From NCBI RefSeq assembly GCF_001682385.1, contig NZ_CP016210.1, forward strand, positions 3,906,001-3,970,000: a stretch of 64,000 nucleotides of DNA, in the 5' to 3' direction. Within the stretch, counting starts at the first letter, position 1. Each line of letters starts with the position of its first letter. Source of the DNA: Azoarcus olearius. GTDB taxonomy: Bacteria; Pseudomonadota; Gammaproteobacteria; Burkholderiales; Rhodocyclaceae. Made by a program: the position numbers and the translations under genes. Of the stretch, positions 26,358-36,958 are shown in pieces. Under the pieces are notes generated by a model that saw nothing but the letters and a program-made list of their open reading frames with translations, made no database searches and was not told the DNA's origin.

Positions 26358-26878
26358 TGGCCGCCCATCATGTGGATGCGCGCGCCACTGCCGTCGCCCG
26401 GGTGCTGGTGGCCGTGGGCGTAGGCGCCGGCTTCGGGTTCGAAGGGCGCGCGCAGCGGCAGCACTTCGGCACCGAGCCCGATCAGCATGCCTTCGAGCAC
26501 ATGGTCGGCCTGGATGCGCAGCCAGCCGTCGCCGAGTTCGACCGCGACGTGGCGGTTGCCGAGGTGGTAGGCGGCGCGGGCGAGTTCGAGCGGGTCGGCG
26601 CAGCGCACTTCGAGCAGGTCTTCCGGTGCGGCGACGACTTCGACGACGCGGCCGTCGCGCGCCTGGAGCTTCTGCCCGCCGCGCAGGACGGTGCCGCGCG
26701 GCAGGAAGAGGCCGACTTCGTCACCGCTGGCGAGCTTGGCGCGCAGGCGGCTCTTGGTGCGGTAGCCGAAGTCGAGTTCGAGCTGGTCGGTGGCGGCACG
26801 CACGCCTTCGTAAAACGATTCGATCAGGAGCATGGGGGTGTCTGCGGCAGCGGAGTCGGAGGGTTCCACGAGCATCAT
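26354..26878 (-). CDS. ureE: urease nickel chaperone UreE
   Basis: 174 residues. The core [52 protein letters not shown] and [12 protein letters not shown] is the UreE fold; the C-terminus [18 protein letters not shown] is modestly His-rich for nickel. The start is uncertain. Tandem ATGs at 26876-26878 and 26873-26875 follow a GGGGG ribosome site, while the start most UreE proteins would suggest (MLLIE, 26831-26833) has none. I use the first. The gene begins 11 bases after ureC. Confidence 0.92.
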   Translation of the reverse strand: MMLVEPSDSAAADTPMLLIESFYEGVRAATDQLELDFGYRTKSRLRAKLASGDEVGLFLPRGTVLRGGQKLQARDGRVVEVVAAPEDLLEVRCADPLELARAAYHLGNRHVAVELGDGWLRIQADHVLEGMLIGLGAEVLPLRAPFEPEAGAYAHGHQHPGDGSGARIHMMGGQ

Positions 26879-26889
26879 GATCCCCCGCG

Positions 26890-28596
<1,707 letters not shown>

Positions 28597-28597
28597 G

Positions 28598-28903
28598 TCA
28601 GAGCGCTCCCATGACATCGCCGTTGAAGCCATACACCTTGCGCGCGCCGGCGAGCGCGACCAGTTCGACCGTGCGCGCCTGGCCGGGCTCGAAGCGCACC
28701 GCGGTGCCGGCGGCGATGTTGAGGCGGAAGCCGCGCGCCGCGGCGCGGTCGAAGGCGAGCGCGGCGTTGGTTTCGGCAAAGTGGTAGTGCGAACCCACCT
28801 GGATCGGGCGGTCGCCGGTGTTGGTCACCGACAGCGTCAGCGTGGCGCGGCCGGCATTGAGTTCGATGTCGCCGTCGGCCGGCAGGATTTCACCTGGAAT
28901 CAT
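28598..28903 (-). CDS. ureB: urease beta subunit UreB
   Basis: 101 residues, starting [19 protein letters not shown] and containing [17 protein letters not shown], both diagnostic. It forms the structural trimer with UreA and UreC. The start is set by the MIPGE sequence rather than an upstream in-frame ATG. Confidence 0.97.
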
Positions 28904-28934
28904 CGCGTTTTCCTTGTTGTTCGTTGGCGCGGCG

Positions 28935-29234
28935 TCAGCCGCCACGGGCGCCAAAGCGGTAGTCGCGCCCGGCGCGCTGCGGCTTGGCGTCGTCGTTGGC
29001 GGGCGCCGCGGCCGGTGCCGGCATCTGCAGCGCCCGCAGCCGCTCGCGCAGGCGGATCACCATCAGCAGCAGGTCCTCGTCCTCGGCGCGGTCCTCGACT
29101 TCGCGCAGCAGCTTTTCGGCGTAGCTGGCGTCATCGACCAGCGCGGCCAGATCGACCGCCATGTCGATGCTGCGCCGCACCTGCAACTTGAAGCGGGCCA
29201 GCAGTCTTGCGGTTTCGAGTTCGATTTCGCTCAT
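28935..29234 (-). CDS. conserved small protein between ureA and ureB, function unknown
   Basis: 99 residues, mostly charged helix ([56 protein letters not shown]), then an Ala/Pro-rich linker and a basic tail. No signal peptide, membrane segment or metal-binding cluster is visible. A strong GGGGAG lies just before the ATG, and the gene is spaced 31 bases from ureB and 46 bases from ureA, so it is part of the operon. I do not recognise a named domain. The long amphipathic helices suggest a coiled-coil or protein-binding role, perhaps with urease or its accessory complex. Confidence 0.8.
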   Translation of the reverse strand: MSEIELETARLLARFKLQVRRSIDMAVDLAALVDDASYAEKLLREVEDRAEDEDLLLMVIRLRERLRALQMPAPAAAPANDDAKPQRAGRDYRFGARGG

Positions 29235-29280
29235 GTTCTCCCCTGTCGGATGCGGCAAGTGCGGAAAATCGGTGGTGGCG

Positions 29281-29583
29281 TCAGACGATCGGGTTATGCA
29301 CGGTGACCAGCTTGGTGCCGTCCGGGAAGGTGGCCTCGACCTGGATCTCGGGAATCATCTCGGCGATGCCGTCCATTACGTCCTCGCGGCTCAGGAGGGT
29401 GGCGCCGTAGCTCATCAGCTCGGCAACGCTGCGGCCATCGCGCGCGCCTTCGAGGATGGCGCAGGTGATGAAGGCGACCGCCTCCGGGTAGTTGAGCTTG
29501 AGGCCGCGGGCCTTGCGGCGCTCGGCCAGCAGGCCGGCGGTGAAGATCAGCAGCTTGTCCTTCTCGCGTGGCGTCAGTTCCAT
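29281..29583 (-). CDS. ureA: urease gamma subunit UreA
   Basis: 100 residues, the standard length, starting [20 protein letters not shown] and ending [15 protein letters not shown], both family signatures. It forms the structural unit with UreB and UreC. It follows ureD by 42 bases. Confidence 0.97.
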   Translation of the reverse strand: MELTPREKDKLLIFTAGLLAERRKARGLKLNYPEAVAFITCAILEGARDGRSVAELMSYGATLLSREDVMDGIAEMIPEIQVEATFPDGTKLVTVHNPIV

Positions 29584-29625
29584 TGTTGTTCCTCTTGTGC
29601 GCGCGGGCCGGCCGCCCGCGCCGGG

Positions 29626-30483
29626 TCAGGTGTGCCAGATGCGCGGCAGCGTCGCCGCGCGGCCGGCGAGCGGCGGACGCAGCAGCGTCCACAGCCGGTT
29701 GAACCAGTTGCGCCCGGGTTCGCAGGCGGGGCCGCGGTAGCGCGCCACCAGCAGGCCGGGCAGCAGCGTCGCCGCGCCCTCGCCGGCCTCCGCCGGGACC
29801 TCACGGCAGGCTTCGAGCAGCGCTGCGTCCACCGTTTTCGCCGCCACCAGCAGGGTGGCCGTTACCGGCCACCCTGCCAGCCCGACCGGCGAATCGAGCA
29901 GCACGCCGCCGCCTTCGACGCGGCCGCGCTCCAGCCACAGCGTGCGGCCGTCGCGGCGGATGCGGGTGCGCATCGCGAAATCCCCGCGGGTGTAGCGCTC
30001 GCCCGCACCACTGCGGCCGAAGCAGGTCATCTCGCTGCCGATGAAGACGCCGTCGCCGGCAATGTCCACCTCGGTGGCGAGATCGCCGGCAGCGCCGTCG
30101 TAGACGATGCTTTCCTGCGGCAGCCATTCGCACACCGCGCCGTCGCCGACCGCGATGCGCTGGACCAGACTGCCGCGCGCGCCGGCGCTGCGATACCACT
30201 TGCCGGCACCCGGCGTGGTGAGCAGCGCATGGGCGCCGGCGCCGAGGCCGACGTCGATGCGCAGCGCGTCGCCGCCGACGATGCCCGCCGGCGGATGCAC
30301 CACGATGGCATGGCAGACGCCGTCGCCCTCCGGGTACAGCGCGCGCTGCACCACCAGCGGACCGACGTGGCGGCGGGTGGCGAGCACGGTGCGCGCGCCG
30401 CGGCGTTCGAAACCAAGGGACAGCGCCGCCTGCCAGCCCGGCTGGGCAGCATGCAAGGCGCGCAGATCGCTGACTGCATTCAT
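29626..30483 (-). CDS. ureD: urease accessory protein UreD (UreH)
   Basis: 285 residues, with WQAALSLGFERRGARTVLAT, GPLVVQRALYPEG and HPPAGIVGGDALRIDV near the N-terminus and GLLVARYRGPACEPGRNWF late, all typical. UreD binds apo-urease and recruits UreF/UreG. It is the first gene of the operon. ATG 30481-30483 has no ribosome site in front and lies 2-3 bases from the predicted transcription start of the sigma-54 promoter, so the transcript may be leaderless. Confidence 0.93.
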   Translation of the reverse strand: MNAVSDLRALHAAQPGWQAALSLGFERRGARTVLATRRHVGPLVVQRALYPEGDGVCHAIVVHPPAGIVGGDALRIDVGLGAGAHALLTTPGAGKWYRSAGARGSLVQRIAVGDGAVCEWLPQESIVYDGAAGDLATEVDIAGDGVFIGSEMTCFGRSGAGERYTRGDFAMRTRIRRDGRTLWLERGRVEGGGVLLDSPVGLAGWPVTATLLVAAKTVDAALLEACREVPAEAGEGAATLLPGLLVARYRGPACEPGRNWFNRLWTLLRPPLAGRAATLPRIWHT

Positions 30484-30495
30484 GTCGAAATCGTT

Positions 30496-30511
30496 AGCAA
30501 GCGCTGTTCCA
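30496..30511 (-). promoter_or_regulatory. sigma-54 (-24/-12) promoter of urease operon
   Basis: Minus-strand TGGAACAGCGCTTGCT matches TGGCACG-N4-TTGCT at all of GG, AC and TTGCT with exact spacing. The predicted start is at about 30485-30486, directly ahead of the ureD ATG. With the NtrC-like box upstream it indicates nitrogen-limitation control. Confidence 0.75.
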
Positions 30512-30606
30512 GAACCGGTGGACGATGCCGCACGGTTGATTCGAAAGCGATATCGCCGCGCTCGGCGGGGCACCTTGGCCCGTCGGCGGGTCGATCGCCC
30601 ACCCAT

Positions 30607-30623
30607 CGCACCAGGATGGGGCA
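30607..30623 (-). promoter_or_regulatory. NtrC-like enhancer site of urease operon
   Basis: Minus-strand TGCCCC-ATCCT-GGTGCG agrees with the NtrC consensus TGCACC-N5-GGTGCA at 10 of 12 fixed positions. Its centre is about 130 bases upstream of the predicted start, a usual enhancer distance. Confidence 0.6.
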
Positions 30624-30660
30624 TGCGTACCCGGGCGTTGCCCGCGGCGGGGCAGCCCGC

Positions 30661-31506
30661 TTACTGGCGGATCTCCATCGCCTCGTCCGCGCGCTGGTCG
30701 CGGTCGCTGGCGCGGAAGGGGTTGATGTCCAGCCCGCCGCGCCGCGTGTAGCGCGCCCACACCGCCAGCCGCTGCGGTCGGCAGCGCGCGGTGATGTCGC
30801 AGAACACCCGCTCGACGCACTGTTCGTGGAATTCGTTGTGCTCGCGGAAGGAGACGATGTAGCGCAGCAGGCCGGCGCGGTCGATGCGCGGCCCGGTGTA
30901 GCGCACCGCCACCATGCCCCAGTCGGGCTGGCCGGTGACCAGGCAGTTGGACTTGAGCAGATGCGAGTACAGCGTTTCGCTGACCACCTCGTCGCCGGCG
31001 GAAAGCAGCGTCGGGTCGGGCTGGTAGGTGTCGATCGCGACGTCCAGATCGTCGATGCAGACACCCTCGGGCGCGGCGAACCGGCGTTCAGCCTGACCCC
31101 CGAGCGGCCACACGGCGACCCCCACCGCGCCGCCGGCAGCCGCGGAAAGATCGCGCGCGATCGCCGTGCGCACCGCGGCGGCGTCATCGAAACGGCTCTG
31201 GTTGAAGCTGTTGAGGTAGAGCTTGAGCGACTTGGATTCCACCAGCCGGGGGGTATCGGCGGGCACGCGGAACTCCGCCAGCGCCACCACCGGCTTGCCG
31301 CGCGGATTGAGCCAGGAGAGTTCGTAGGCGTTCCACAGATCTTCGCCGCAGAAGGGCAAGGCGTCGGCGCGCACGCCGATCTCGTCGCGCTTGAGCTGGC
31401 GGGCGATCGGGAACAGCAGCTCGGGCGCGTAGGTGTCGCGGTAGGCCACGGGCTTGCCGAGCGGGGAGGCTTCGGCGCCGTGGAGCGGGTTCTGCGTATC
31501 GTTCAT
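30661..31506 (-). CDS. queF: NADPH-dependent 7-cyano-7-deazaguanine reductase QueF
   Basis: 281 residues, the size of the E. coli-type (two-domain, unimodular) enzyme that reduces preQ0 to preQ1 in queuosine synthesis. Visible motifs: [17 protein letters not shown] for NADPH binding, the catalytic Cys in [13 protein letters not shown], and the substrate-binding Glu-His in [12 protein letters not shown] start at ATG 31504-31506 ([10 protein letters not shown]); longer starts only add a Pro-rich tail. It begins 31 bases after the sulfatase gene. Confidence 0.95.
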   Translation of the reverse strand: MNDTQNPLHGAEASPLGKPVAYRDTYAPELLFPIARQLKRDEIGVRADALPFCGEDLWNAYELSWLNPRGKPVVALAEFRVPADTPRLVESKSLKLYLNSFNQSRFDDAAAVRTAIARDLSAAAGGAVGVAVWPLGGQAERRFAAPEGVCIDDLDVAIDTYQPDPTLLSAGDEVVSETLYSHLLKSNCLVTGQPDWGMVAVRYTGPRIDRAGLLRYIVSFREHNEFHEQCVERVFCDITARCRPQRLAVWARYTRRGGLDINPFRASDRDQRADEAMEIRQ

Positions 31507-31537
31507 GGCAGGCATTGGGGGCCGCAGCGCGGGGCGC

Positions 31538-33586
31538 TCAATCGGCATCGACCTTGTTGCTGTAGAGCATCAGCCGCGCGGTTTCGTGCAGCCCGCGCGC
31601 GAGCCGCGAGAGGCGCTCGAATTCGGCCGGATCACGCCCTGCGATATTCTCCAGCGGCGTCTTCGAGGCGATCTCGTGCAGGCTCGCGTCGCTACCGTCG
31701 GCATTCATGCGCAGCAGGTGGTGGCGGGTGACGACGCCGATCAGCGGGAAGGTGCCTTCGCGCAGCAGCACCGGCACCGCGCGCTCGCCTTCCGGGGCCG
31801 GCGTCTGGATGTCGCGGCCCATCGTGGTGTTGCGGTACTCGACGCCAAGCAGGCCAGCCACCGTGGGCAGCAGGTCGAGCAGGCTGGTCGCCTCCTCGGT
31901 TACGCGCTGGCCGACCAGCTTGGGGGCGTGGATGATCGCCGGCACGTGCAGGCTTTCGAGATTCAGCGCCTCGTAGGCCGGCGGCATGAAGGGCAAGGTC
32001 GAAATGCGGCCGTTGTGGTCGCCGTACAGCACGAAGAGGGTGTTGTCGTAATAGCCGCCCTGCTTCGCCATCTCGATGAAGCGGCCGACGCTGTAGTCGA
32101 GCAGGCGCACCGCGTTGTACTGAGCGTTGCTGCGGAAGCCCGCCTGCCGCAACTGCTCGTCGGGCACCGTCTTCACCTCGAAACCGTCGCTGTTGGGCGG
32201 AATCGTGAAGGGCTGGTGGTTGCCGGCGGTCTGCACGATCGCGAAGAACGGGCGGTCCTTCGGCTGCGCGCGCAGCATCGCATCCACTTCCTTGAACAGG
32301 TCGAGGTCGGAAACGCCCCACACATCGACGTTGGGCGAGGTCCATTCGCCTTCCTCGTGCAATTGCACCCCTTCGATGCTGCTGCTGATCAGTGCGCTCA
32401 TGTTGGCCCAGCCCGCGCTGCCGCCGATCGCGTAGTGCTTGTCGTGGCCCTTGAAGGCATTGAGCACGGTGCGCTGCGGCACGATGAAGGGGTTGCGCGT
32501 CGCGCTCTCGACCCGCGACACGTCCGGGATGCCGGTGATGCTGGCCCATACCGTCTTCGCGGTGCCGGTGACCGGCACGTAGAAGTTGCGCAGCAGCCAG
32601 CCCTCGCGCGCGAGCGCGTCCAGGCTGGGGGTGGGGTCGAGCGGATTGCCGTGGATGCCGGTGACGCTGCCGCCGAAGGACTCCAGCATGATGAAGACGA
32701 CGTTGGGCTGGCGCTTCAGTGCCAGCCGGTGCGGCTGCACCCCGATCCTGCGCTCGAACTGCGGCATCTCGTCGGTGGCGGCGGGCAGGTCGGCGCCGAG
32801 GTAGGCCGCAACGTCGGCCTGGTGACGGCGTACCTGTTCGGCGTCGTAGTGCTCGGTGGGTGTGCGCCAGGTATCCCAGATGAAGACCACGGGGTTGAGG
32901 CCGAGCGCACCGATCTGGGTGCTGCCGGAAAAAAACGCGTCGCTCCAGCGCAGCGGCACCGGGTTTTCGAGATTGACGTTATCCACCCGGCCGAGGATGC
33001 CGAGGAAGCCGAGCACCACCGTCGCCGCAAGGGCCCCCGCCACGCGGAGGAAGCCGGCGGGCGCGGCAACGCGGTCGAGCGTGCGCCGCTCGAGACGAAG
33101 CAGCACGAAGACGAGCGCCGCGCTCAGCACCAGCCACAGCGCGCTGATCGAACCCACCGGGTAGCTCTGGCGCACCATGTCCGCCGAGATCTGCGCGTCG
33201 CCGAGGAAGCGCAGGATGCTCGCGTTCACCCGCAGGCCAAGATAGGCGTAGTGGCCGAAATCGACGATGTAGATCAGCGTGACCGCGAGCGTGGCGACGA
33301 TCAGCCACAGCCGCAGCAGCGCGCGCGCGACACGGCTGCGCAGTGCGTTCCAGCGTGGCAGCACCAGCAGCAGCGCGGCAGGCAGCATCAACAGGATCGC
33401 CAGCCGCAGGTCGAAGCGCAGGCCGACGCCGAGGGTCTTCAGTACCGCATGGGGATCGGCTCCCTCCGTGATCGAGACTTCCGACGACCACAGGTAAAAG
33501 CCGGCGCGCAACAGCGCGAAGAACGCGAAAAACACACCTACGCCCGCAAGCAGATAGCGCAGGCGCGGGTAGCGGAGACTCGACAT
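31538..33586 (-). CDS. LtaS-like membrane sulfatase/phosphoglycerol transferase
   Basis: 682 residues: five N-terminal membrane helices (within about residues 10-200) followed by a periplasmic alkaline-phosphatase-fold domain. The start of that domain ([16 protein letters not shown]), the probable nucleophile Thr region ([12 protein letters not shown]) and the metal-binding GDHN ([10 protein letters not shown]) are present. The family transfers phosphoglycerol or related groups to envelope glycans (OpgB/LtaS) or lipid A-type acceptors. The acceptor here is unknown, and no glycan gene is adjacent. ATG at 33584-33586. Confidence 0.87.
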   Translation of the reverse strand: MSSLRYPRLRYLLAGVGVFFAFFALLRAGFYLWSSEVSITEGADPHAVLKTLGVGLRFDLRLAILLMLPAALLLVLPRWNALRSRVARALLRLWLIVATLAVTLIYIVDFGHYAYLGLRVNASILRFLGDAQISADMVRQSYPVGSISALWLVLSAALVFVLLRLERRTLDRVAAPAGFLRVAGALAATVVLGFLGILGRVDNVNLENPVPLRWSDAFFSGSTQIGALGLNPVVFIWDTWRTPTEHYDAEQVRRHQADVAAYLGADLPAATDEMPQFERRIGVQPHRLALKRQPNVVFIMLESFGGSVTGIHGNPLDPTPSLDALAREGWLLRNFYVPVTGTAKTVWASITGIPDVSRVESATRNPFIVPQRTVLNAFKGHDKHYAIGGSAGWANMSALISSSIEGVQLHEEGEWTSPNVDVWGVSDLDLFKEVDAMLRAQPKDRPFFAIVQTAGNHQPFTIPPNSDGFEVKTVPDEQLRQAGFRSNAQYNAVRLLDYSVGRFIEMAKQGGYYDNTLFVLYGDHNGRISTLPFMPPAYEALNLESLHVPAIIHAPKLVGQRVTEEATSLLDLLPTVAGLLGVEYRNTTMGRDIQTPAPEGERAVPVLLREGTFPLIGVVTRHHLLRMNADGSDASLHEIASKTPLENIAGRDPAEFERLSRLARGLHETARLMLYSNKVDAD

Positions 33587-33761
33587 CGGGTGTCCTCGGT
33601 TCGATCGGCGACGGACCGCGCCCCGAAGGCCGTCGTCGCCCGCGCGAAAGGCGCAAAAGCGGGGCAGTCTAGCGCCGAAGGACGCGCGCTGTCAGCTTGC
33701 TTTACGAACCGAAAACCCTGTTGCTGATAGGGTCGCAACCCGATGGCGCCAGACGCCCGAC

Positions 33762-33797
33762 ACCGCCGGGATGGGCCGCCGCGGCGGCCCGGCGGGG
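33762..33797. terminator. long GC hairpin after porin gene
   Basis: GGGCCGCCG/CGGCGGCCC (33773-33790) forms a perfect 9-base palindrome and the flanking CCGCCGGG/CCCGGCGG can extend it. It begins about 8 bases after the stop of the porin gene on the minus strand. There is no clear T-run, so termination is less certain than hairpin formation. Confidence 0.45.
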
Positions 33798-34664
33798 TCA
33801 GAAATGCAATTCCATCTGGAAGGTCGGCGTGGTGGTGTCGATACCGGGCTTGGTGTTGCCGTTGGCGTAGTTGTGGTTGCCGAACTTGTTGCGCCAGTAC
33901 TCGTAGCCCACGCCCATCAGGAAGGTGTTCTTCTTGCCGGCAACCATCTGGCCCACATCCACCATCAGCGAGGTTCGCATCAGGGTTTCCGGGCGGGTGC
34001 TGACGCCGGCGTAGTCCTTGCCCTTCTCGCTGTTGTAGTTGAGGAAGCCCTGGAACTTGAGCGGCACCGGACCGGCCTCGAACGGGATGCCCCAGGCCAC
34101 GCTCAGCATCAGCTGGGGATCGAACGCGATCTCGCTCTTGGGGCAGGCGGGGGAGCCCAGCCCGCAGTGGTTCCATTCGCGCCCGTACAGCAGGCTGACG
34201 TCGAGGAAGCCGGGCACGTCGAACTTCAACGTCGGCCCGACGACGAGCAGGCGCTTGCGCGGTGCGAAGCGGGTGTTCTTGGTGTTGAGGTCGAAGCCGG
34301 CGGTGAGCGCCACTTCCTTCACCGGACCGAAGGCAAGGCTCTGGTCGAACAGCTTGCCGAGGTGCACCTGGTGACGATAGGTCAGGTAGAACTCGGTGGC
34401 GCCGGTATCGCCGCCGCTCGCCGGGTCCTTGTCGTCGGACTGCAGCACGTCCAGATTGAGGAAGTTCTGCCCCACCGAATAGCCGCTGGCGTGGGTGAAC
34501 TGCAGCACGTGCTTTTCGACCTCCTCGCGGTTGGTCGGCTCGCGGAATCCGGTGCCGTAGCGGTAGCCGATGAAGGTGTCGCTCCAGGTGGCGGCCTGCG
34601 CGGCCGGGGCCAGCGCGAGCGCACAGCATGCAAAGAGCGTCCTGCAACGCGGGGAAAGCTTCAT
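33798..34664 (-). CDS. Tsx/OmpK-like outer membrane channel
   Basis: 288 residues, signal peptide ending AQA (about residue 24), then alternating amphipathic strands and a C-terminal Phe (TFQMELHF) typical of outer membrane barrels. WSDTFIGYRYGTGFREP and LNLDVLQSDDKDPASGG fit the nucleoside-specific Tsx/OmpK family. AGGAGCAGGAC precedes ATG 34662-34664. It is divergent from the ABC importer at 35077, and joint use for uptake of nucleosides, pyrimidines or similar compounds is a reasonable inference. Confidence 0.8.
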   Translation of the reverse strand: MKLSPRCRTLFACCALALAPAAQAATWSDTFIGYRYGTGFREPTNREEVEKHVLQFTHASGYSVGQNFLNLDVLQSDDKDPASGGDTGATEFYLTYRHQVHLGKLFDQSLAFGPVKEVALTAGFDLNTKNTRFAPRKRLLVVGPTLKFDVPGFLDVSLLYGREWNHCGLGSPACPKSEIAFDPQLMLSVAWGIPFEAGPVPLKFQGFLNYNSEKGKDYAGVSTRPETLMRTSLMVDVGQMVAGKKNTFLMGVGYEYWRNKFGNHNYANGNTKPGIDTTTPTFQMELHF

Positions 34665-34704
34665 GTCCTGCTCCTGTCGGGATGATGGTTTGAACCGGTC
34701 TGCG

Positions 34705-34720
34705 CGCACGATTTCTGCCC
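34705..34720 (-). promoter_or_regulatory. candidate sigma-54 promoter of Tsx-like channel
   Basis: Minus-strand GGGCAGAAATCGTGCG has GG and GC at -24/-12 spacing and predicts a start about 30 bases before the ATG. It is weaker than the ABC importer promoter across the same 412-base divergent region (34665-35076), which otherwise holds only control sequence. Confidence 0.4.
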
Positions 34721-34880
34721 GCCTTTTTCGAACCTAACAGGAGACGACCGCCCTTTGGCGAATACCGGTCATTACACTTTCGATATATTACTTGAAACAC
34801 CATCCCTTTGTTTATAAAGGCGATGCGTGCTCGCATATATCGAAATGTCATTCACCGTTGTGGCGCATCGCGCGACTCAA

Positions 34881-34897
34881 TGCACCACAACAGGGCA
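34881..34897 (+). promoter_or_regulatory. possible NtrC-like site upstream of ABC importer
   Basis: TGCACC-ACAAC-AGGGCA has a perfect left half and 4 of 6 bases in the right half of the NtrC consensus. It is centred about 150 bases upstream of the start predicted from the -24/-12 promoter at 35014. Confidence 0.35.
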
Positions 34898-35013
34898 AAC
34901 ATAAACACCGCCGGAACAGTGACTTGGCGGAATGCGCGAAAAGCCGCGCACCAAGGGGCGGCGGCCGCAAGCGGGTGGCGGGCAAAAATCGCCCGAATCA
35001 CCCCCATATCGCA

Positions 35014-35029
35014 TGGCACGTCGCTTGCC
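35014..35029 (+). promoter_or_regulatory. sigma-54 (-24/-12) promoter of ABC importer
   Basis: TGGCACGTCGCTTGCC is an exact TGGCACG-N4-TTGC match. The predicted start near 35040 leaves a 37-base leader with GGAG before the ATG at 35077. The promoter is also framed by a perfect inverted repeat, ATGGCA (35013-35018) and TGCCAT (35026-35031), which could be an operator. Confidence 0.75.
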
Positions 35030-35076
35030 ATACCGGGACATCGTCATCGACACCATCCGTTCCGGAGCCTTTCCCA

Positions 35077-36111
35077 ATGACCTGCAAGACCTCGCTGTCC
35101 CGCCGTCTCTTCCTCTCTGCCGCCGTCGCGCTGGCCTGCGCCGCGCCGGTCGCGCACGCCGCCGCCCCGGTGAAGATCAAGTTCACGCTCGACTGGCGCT
35201 TCGAAGGCCCCGCGGCGCCCTTCCTGCTCGCCAAGGCGAAAAACTATTTCGCCGCCGAAGGGCTGGACGTGGAGATCGACGCCGGCAACGGTTCCGCAGG
35301 CGCGGTCACCCGCGTCGCCACTGGCGCCTACGAGATGGGCTTTGCCGACTTCAACGCGCTGGTGGAATACGACGCCAAGACGCCGGGCTCGAAGATCCAG
35401 GGCGTCTACATGGTCTACAACTCGACCCCGGCGGCGGTCTTCGTGCTGAAGAAATCCGGCGTGACCAAGCCGGCCGATCTCGCCGGCAAGACGCTGGCCG
35501 CGCCGGTGTTCGACGCCGGTCGCAAGGCCTGGCCGGCCTTCGCCAAGGCCAACGGCCTGGGCGCCGAGGCGGTGAAGTGGCAGACGGTGGAGCCGGCGAT
35601 CCGCGAAACCCTGCTCGCCCGCGGCGACGTGGACGGCATCACCGGCTTCTATTTCACCAGCGTGCTCAACCTGGAGGCACGCGGCGTGAAGCCGGAAGAC
35701 ATCGTCGCACTCAAGTTCCCCGACCACGGCGTCGAGCTGTACGGCAACACCATCATCGCCAGCCCGAAGATGCTGGCCGAGCAGCCCAAGGCGGTGGAAG
35801 GCTTCGTGCGCGCCTTCAACAAGGCGCTGAAGGAAACCATCGCCAACCCCGAAGCGGCGGTCGCCTACGTGAAGGAGCGTGATCCGCTGATCAATCTGCC
35901 GCTGGAAACCCGCCGCCTCAAGCTCGCGCTCGACAGCGTGGTGGTCACGCCGGAAACGAAGGCGATCGGTCTCGGCGCGGTGGATGCCGCCCGCCTCAAG
36001 CGCTCGGTCAGCGAAGTCGCCGCTGCCTTCGCGCTGCCGGCGACCCCGGAGGCCGGCACGCTGTTCTCCACCGCCTTCCTGCCCCCCGCCGCCGACCGCG
36101 CCATCAAGTAA
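35077..36111 (+). CDS. NMT1/THI5-like ABC transporter substrate-binding protein
   Basis: 344 residues, signal peptide ending AHA. The mature part opens KIKFTLDWRFEGPAAPFLLA, with YFAAEGLDVEIDAGNGSAGA and YEMGFADFNALVEYD, the pattern of the NMT1/SsuA-TauA/ThiY superfamily. It binds a small, probably nitrogen-containing solute in the periplasm; pyrimidine-like compounds are suggested by the family and by the Tsx-like channel opposite. It heads a three-gene importer operon behind a sigma-54 promoter. Confidence 0.9.
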   Translation: MTCKTSLSRRLFLSAAVALACAAPVAHAAAPVKIKFTLDWRFEGPAAPFLLAKAKNYFAAEGLDVEIDAGNGSAGAVTRVATGAYEMGFADFNALVEYDAKTPGSKIQGVYMVYNSTPAAVFVLKKSGVTKPADLAGKTLAAPVFDAGRKAWPAFAKANGLGAEAVKWQTVEPAIRETLLARGDVDGITGFYFTSVLNLEARGVKPEDIVALKFPDHGVELYGNTIIASPKMLAEQPKAVEGFVRAFNKALKETIANPEAAVAYVKERDPLINLPLETRRLKLALDSVVVTPETKAIGLGAVDAARLKRSVSEVAAAFALPATPEAGTLFSTAFLPPAADRAIK

Positions 36112-36163
36112 GGACGATGCGGCCGTCGCCTGCCGGCAAGGCGGGCGGCGCCGCGAACACGCC

Positions 36164-36943
36164 ATGGATTTCGTACGTTTCGAGAATGTCAGCCTCGCCT
36201 ACCAGGCCGGCGCCCCGTTCGCGATCGAGGACGTCAGCCTGTCGATCCGCGAGAACGAGTTCGTCGCGCTGGTGGGGCCCTCGGGTTGCGGCAAGTCCAC
36301 CGTGATGAAGCTGGTCACCGGGCTCAAGCCGCCGTCGCAGGGTTATGTGTATGTCGATGGCCGCGAGGTCGGCGGCCCGCAGAAGTGCGTCGGCATGGCC
36401 TTTCAGGCCTCCAACCTGCTGCCCTGGCGCAGCACGCTGCAGAACGTGATGCTGCCGCTGGAGATCGTCGAGCCTTACCGCTCGACGCTGCGGGCCAAGC
36501 GCGCCGAATACGAGGAACAGGCGCGCGCACTGCTGAAGCGCGTCGGCCTCGCCGGCTTCGAGGACAAGTTCCCGTGGGAACTCTCCGGCGGCATGCAGCA
36601 GCGCGCCTCGATCTGCCGCGCACTGATCCACAAGCCGCGCCTGCTGATGCTGGACGAGCCCTTCGGCGCGCTCGACGCCTTCACCCGCGAGGAGCTGTGG
36701 TGCATGGTGCGCGACCTGTGGCAGGAAGAGCCTTTCACCGTGGTGCTGGTGACCCACGACCTGCGCGAGGCGGTCTTCCTCGCCGACACGGTATATGTGA
36801 TGAGCAAGCGCCCCGGCCGCATCCTGGTCAAGCGCGAAATCGACCTGCCGCGCCCGCGCGACCTCGATGTCACCTACACCGAAGCCTTCGCCGCCCATGT
36901 GCACGAATTGCGCGAGCACATCGGCCATGTGCGCGCGTCCTGA
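36164..36943 (+). CDS. ABC transporter ATP-binding protein
   Basis: 259 residues with Walker A (VGPSGCGKST), Q-loop (AFQASNLLPW), signature LSGGMQQRASICRAL, Walker B (LLMLDEPFGALD) and the switch His (VTHDLREA). It belongs to the TauB/SsuB/NrtD group that powers importers of taurine, nitrate or pyrimidine precursors. I start at MDFVRFENVSLAYQ; longer upstream frames are not conserved-looking. It lies 52 bases after the binding-protein gene and 15 before the permease. Confidence 0.95.
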   Translation: MDFVRFENVSLAYQAGAPFAIEDVSLSIRENEFVALVGPSGCGKSTVMKLVTGLKPPSQGYVYVDGREVGGPQKCVGMAFQASNLLPWRSTLQNVMLPLEIVEPYRSTLRAKRAEYEEQARALLKRVGLAGFEDKFPWELSGGMQQRASICRALIHKPRLLMLDEPFGALDAFTREELWCMVRDLWQEEPFTVVLVTHDLREAVFLADTVYVMSKRPGRILVKREIDLPRPRDLDVTYTEAFAAHVHELREHIGHVRAS

Positions 36944-36958
36944 CCGGGAGTCCGAGCA

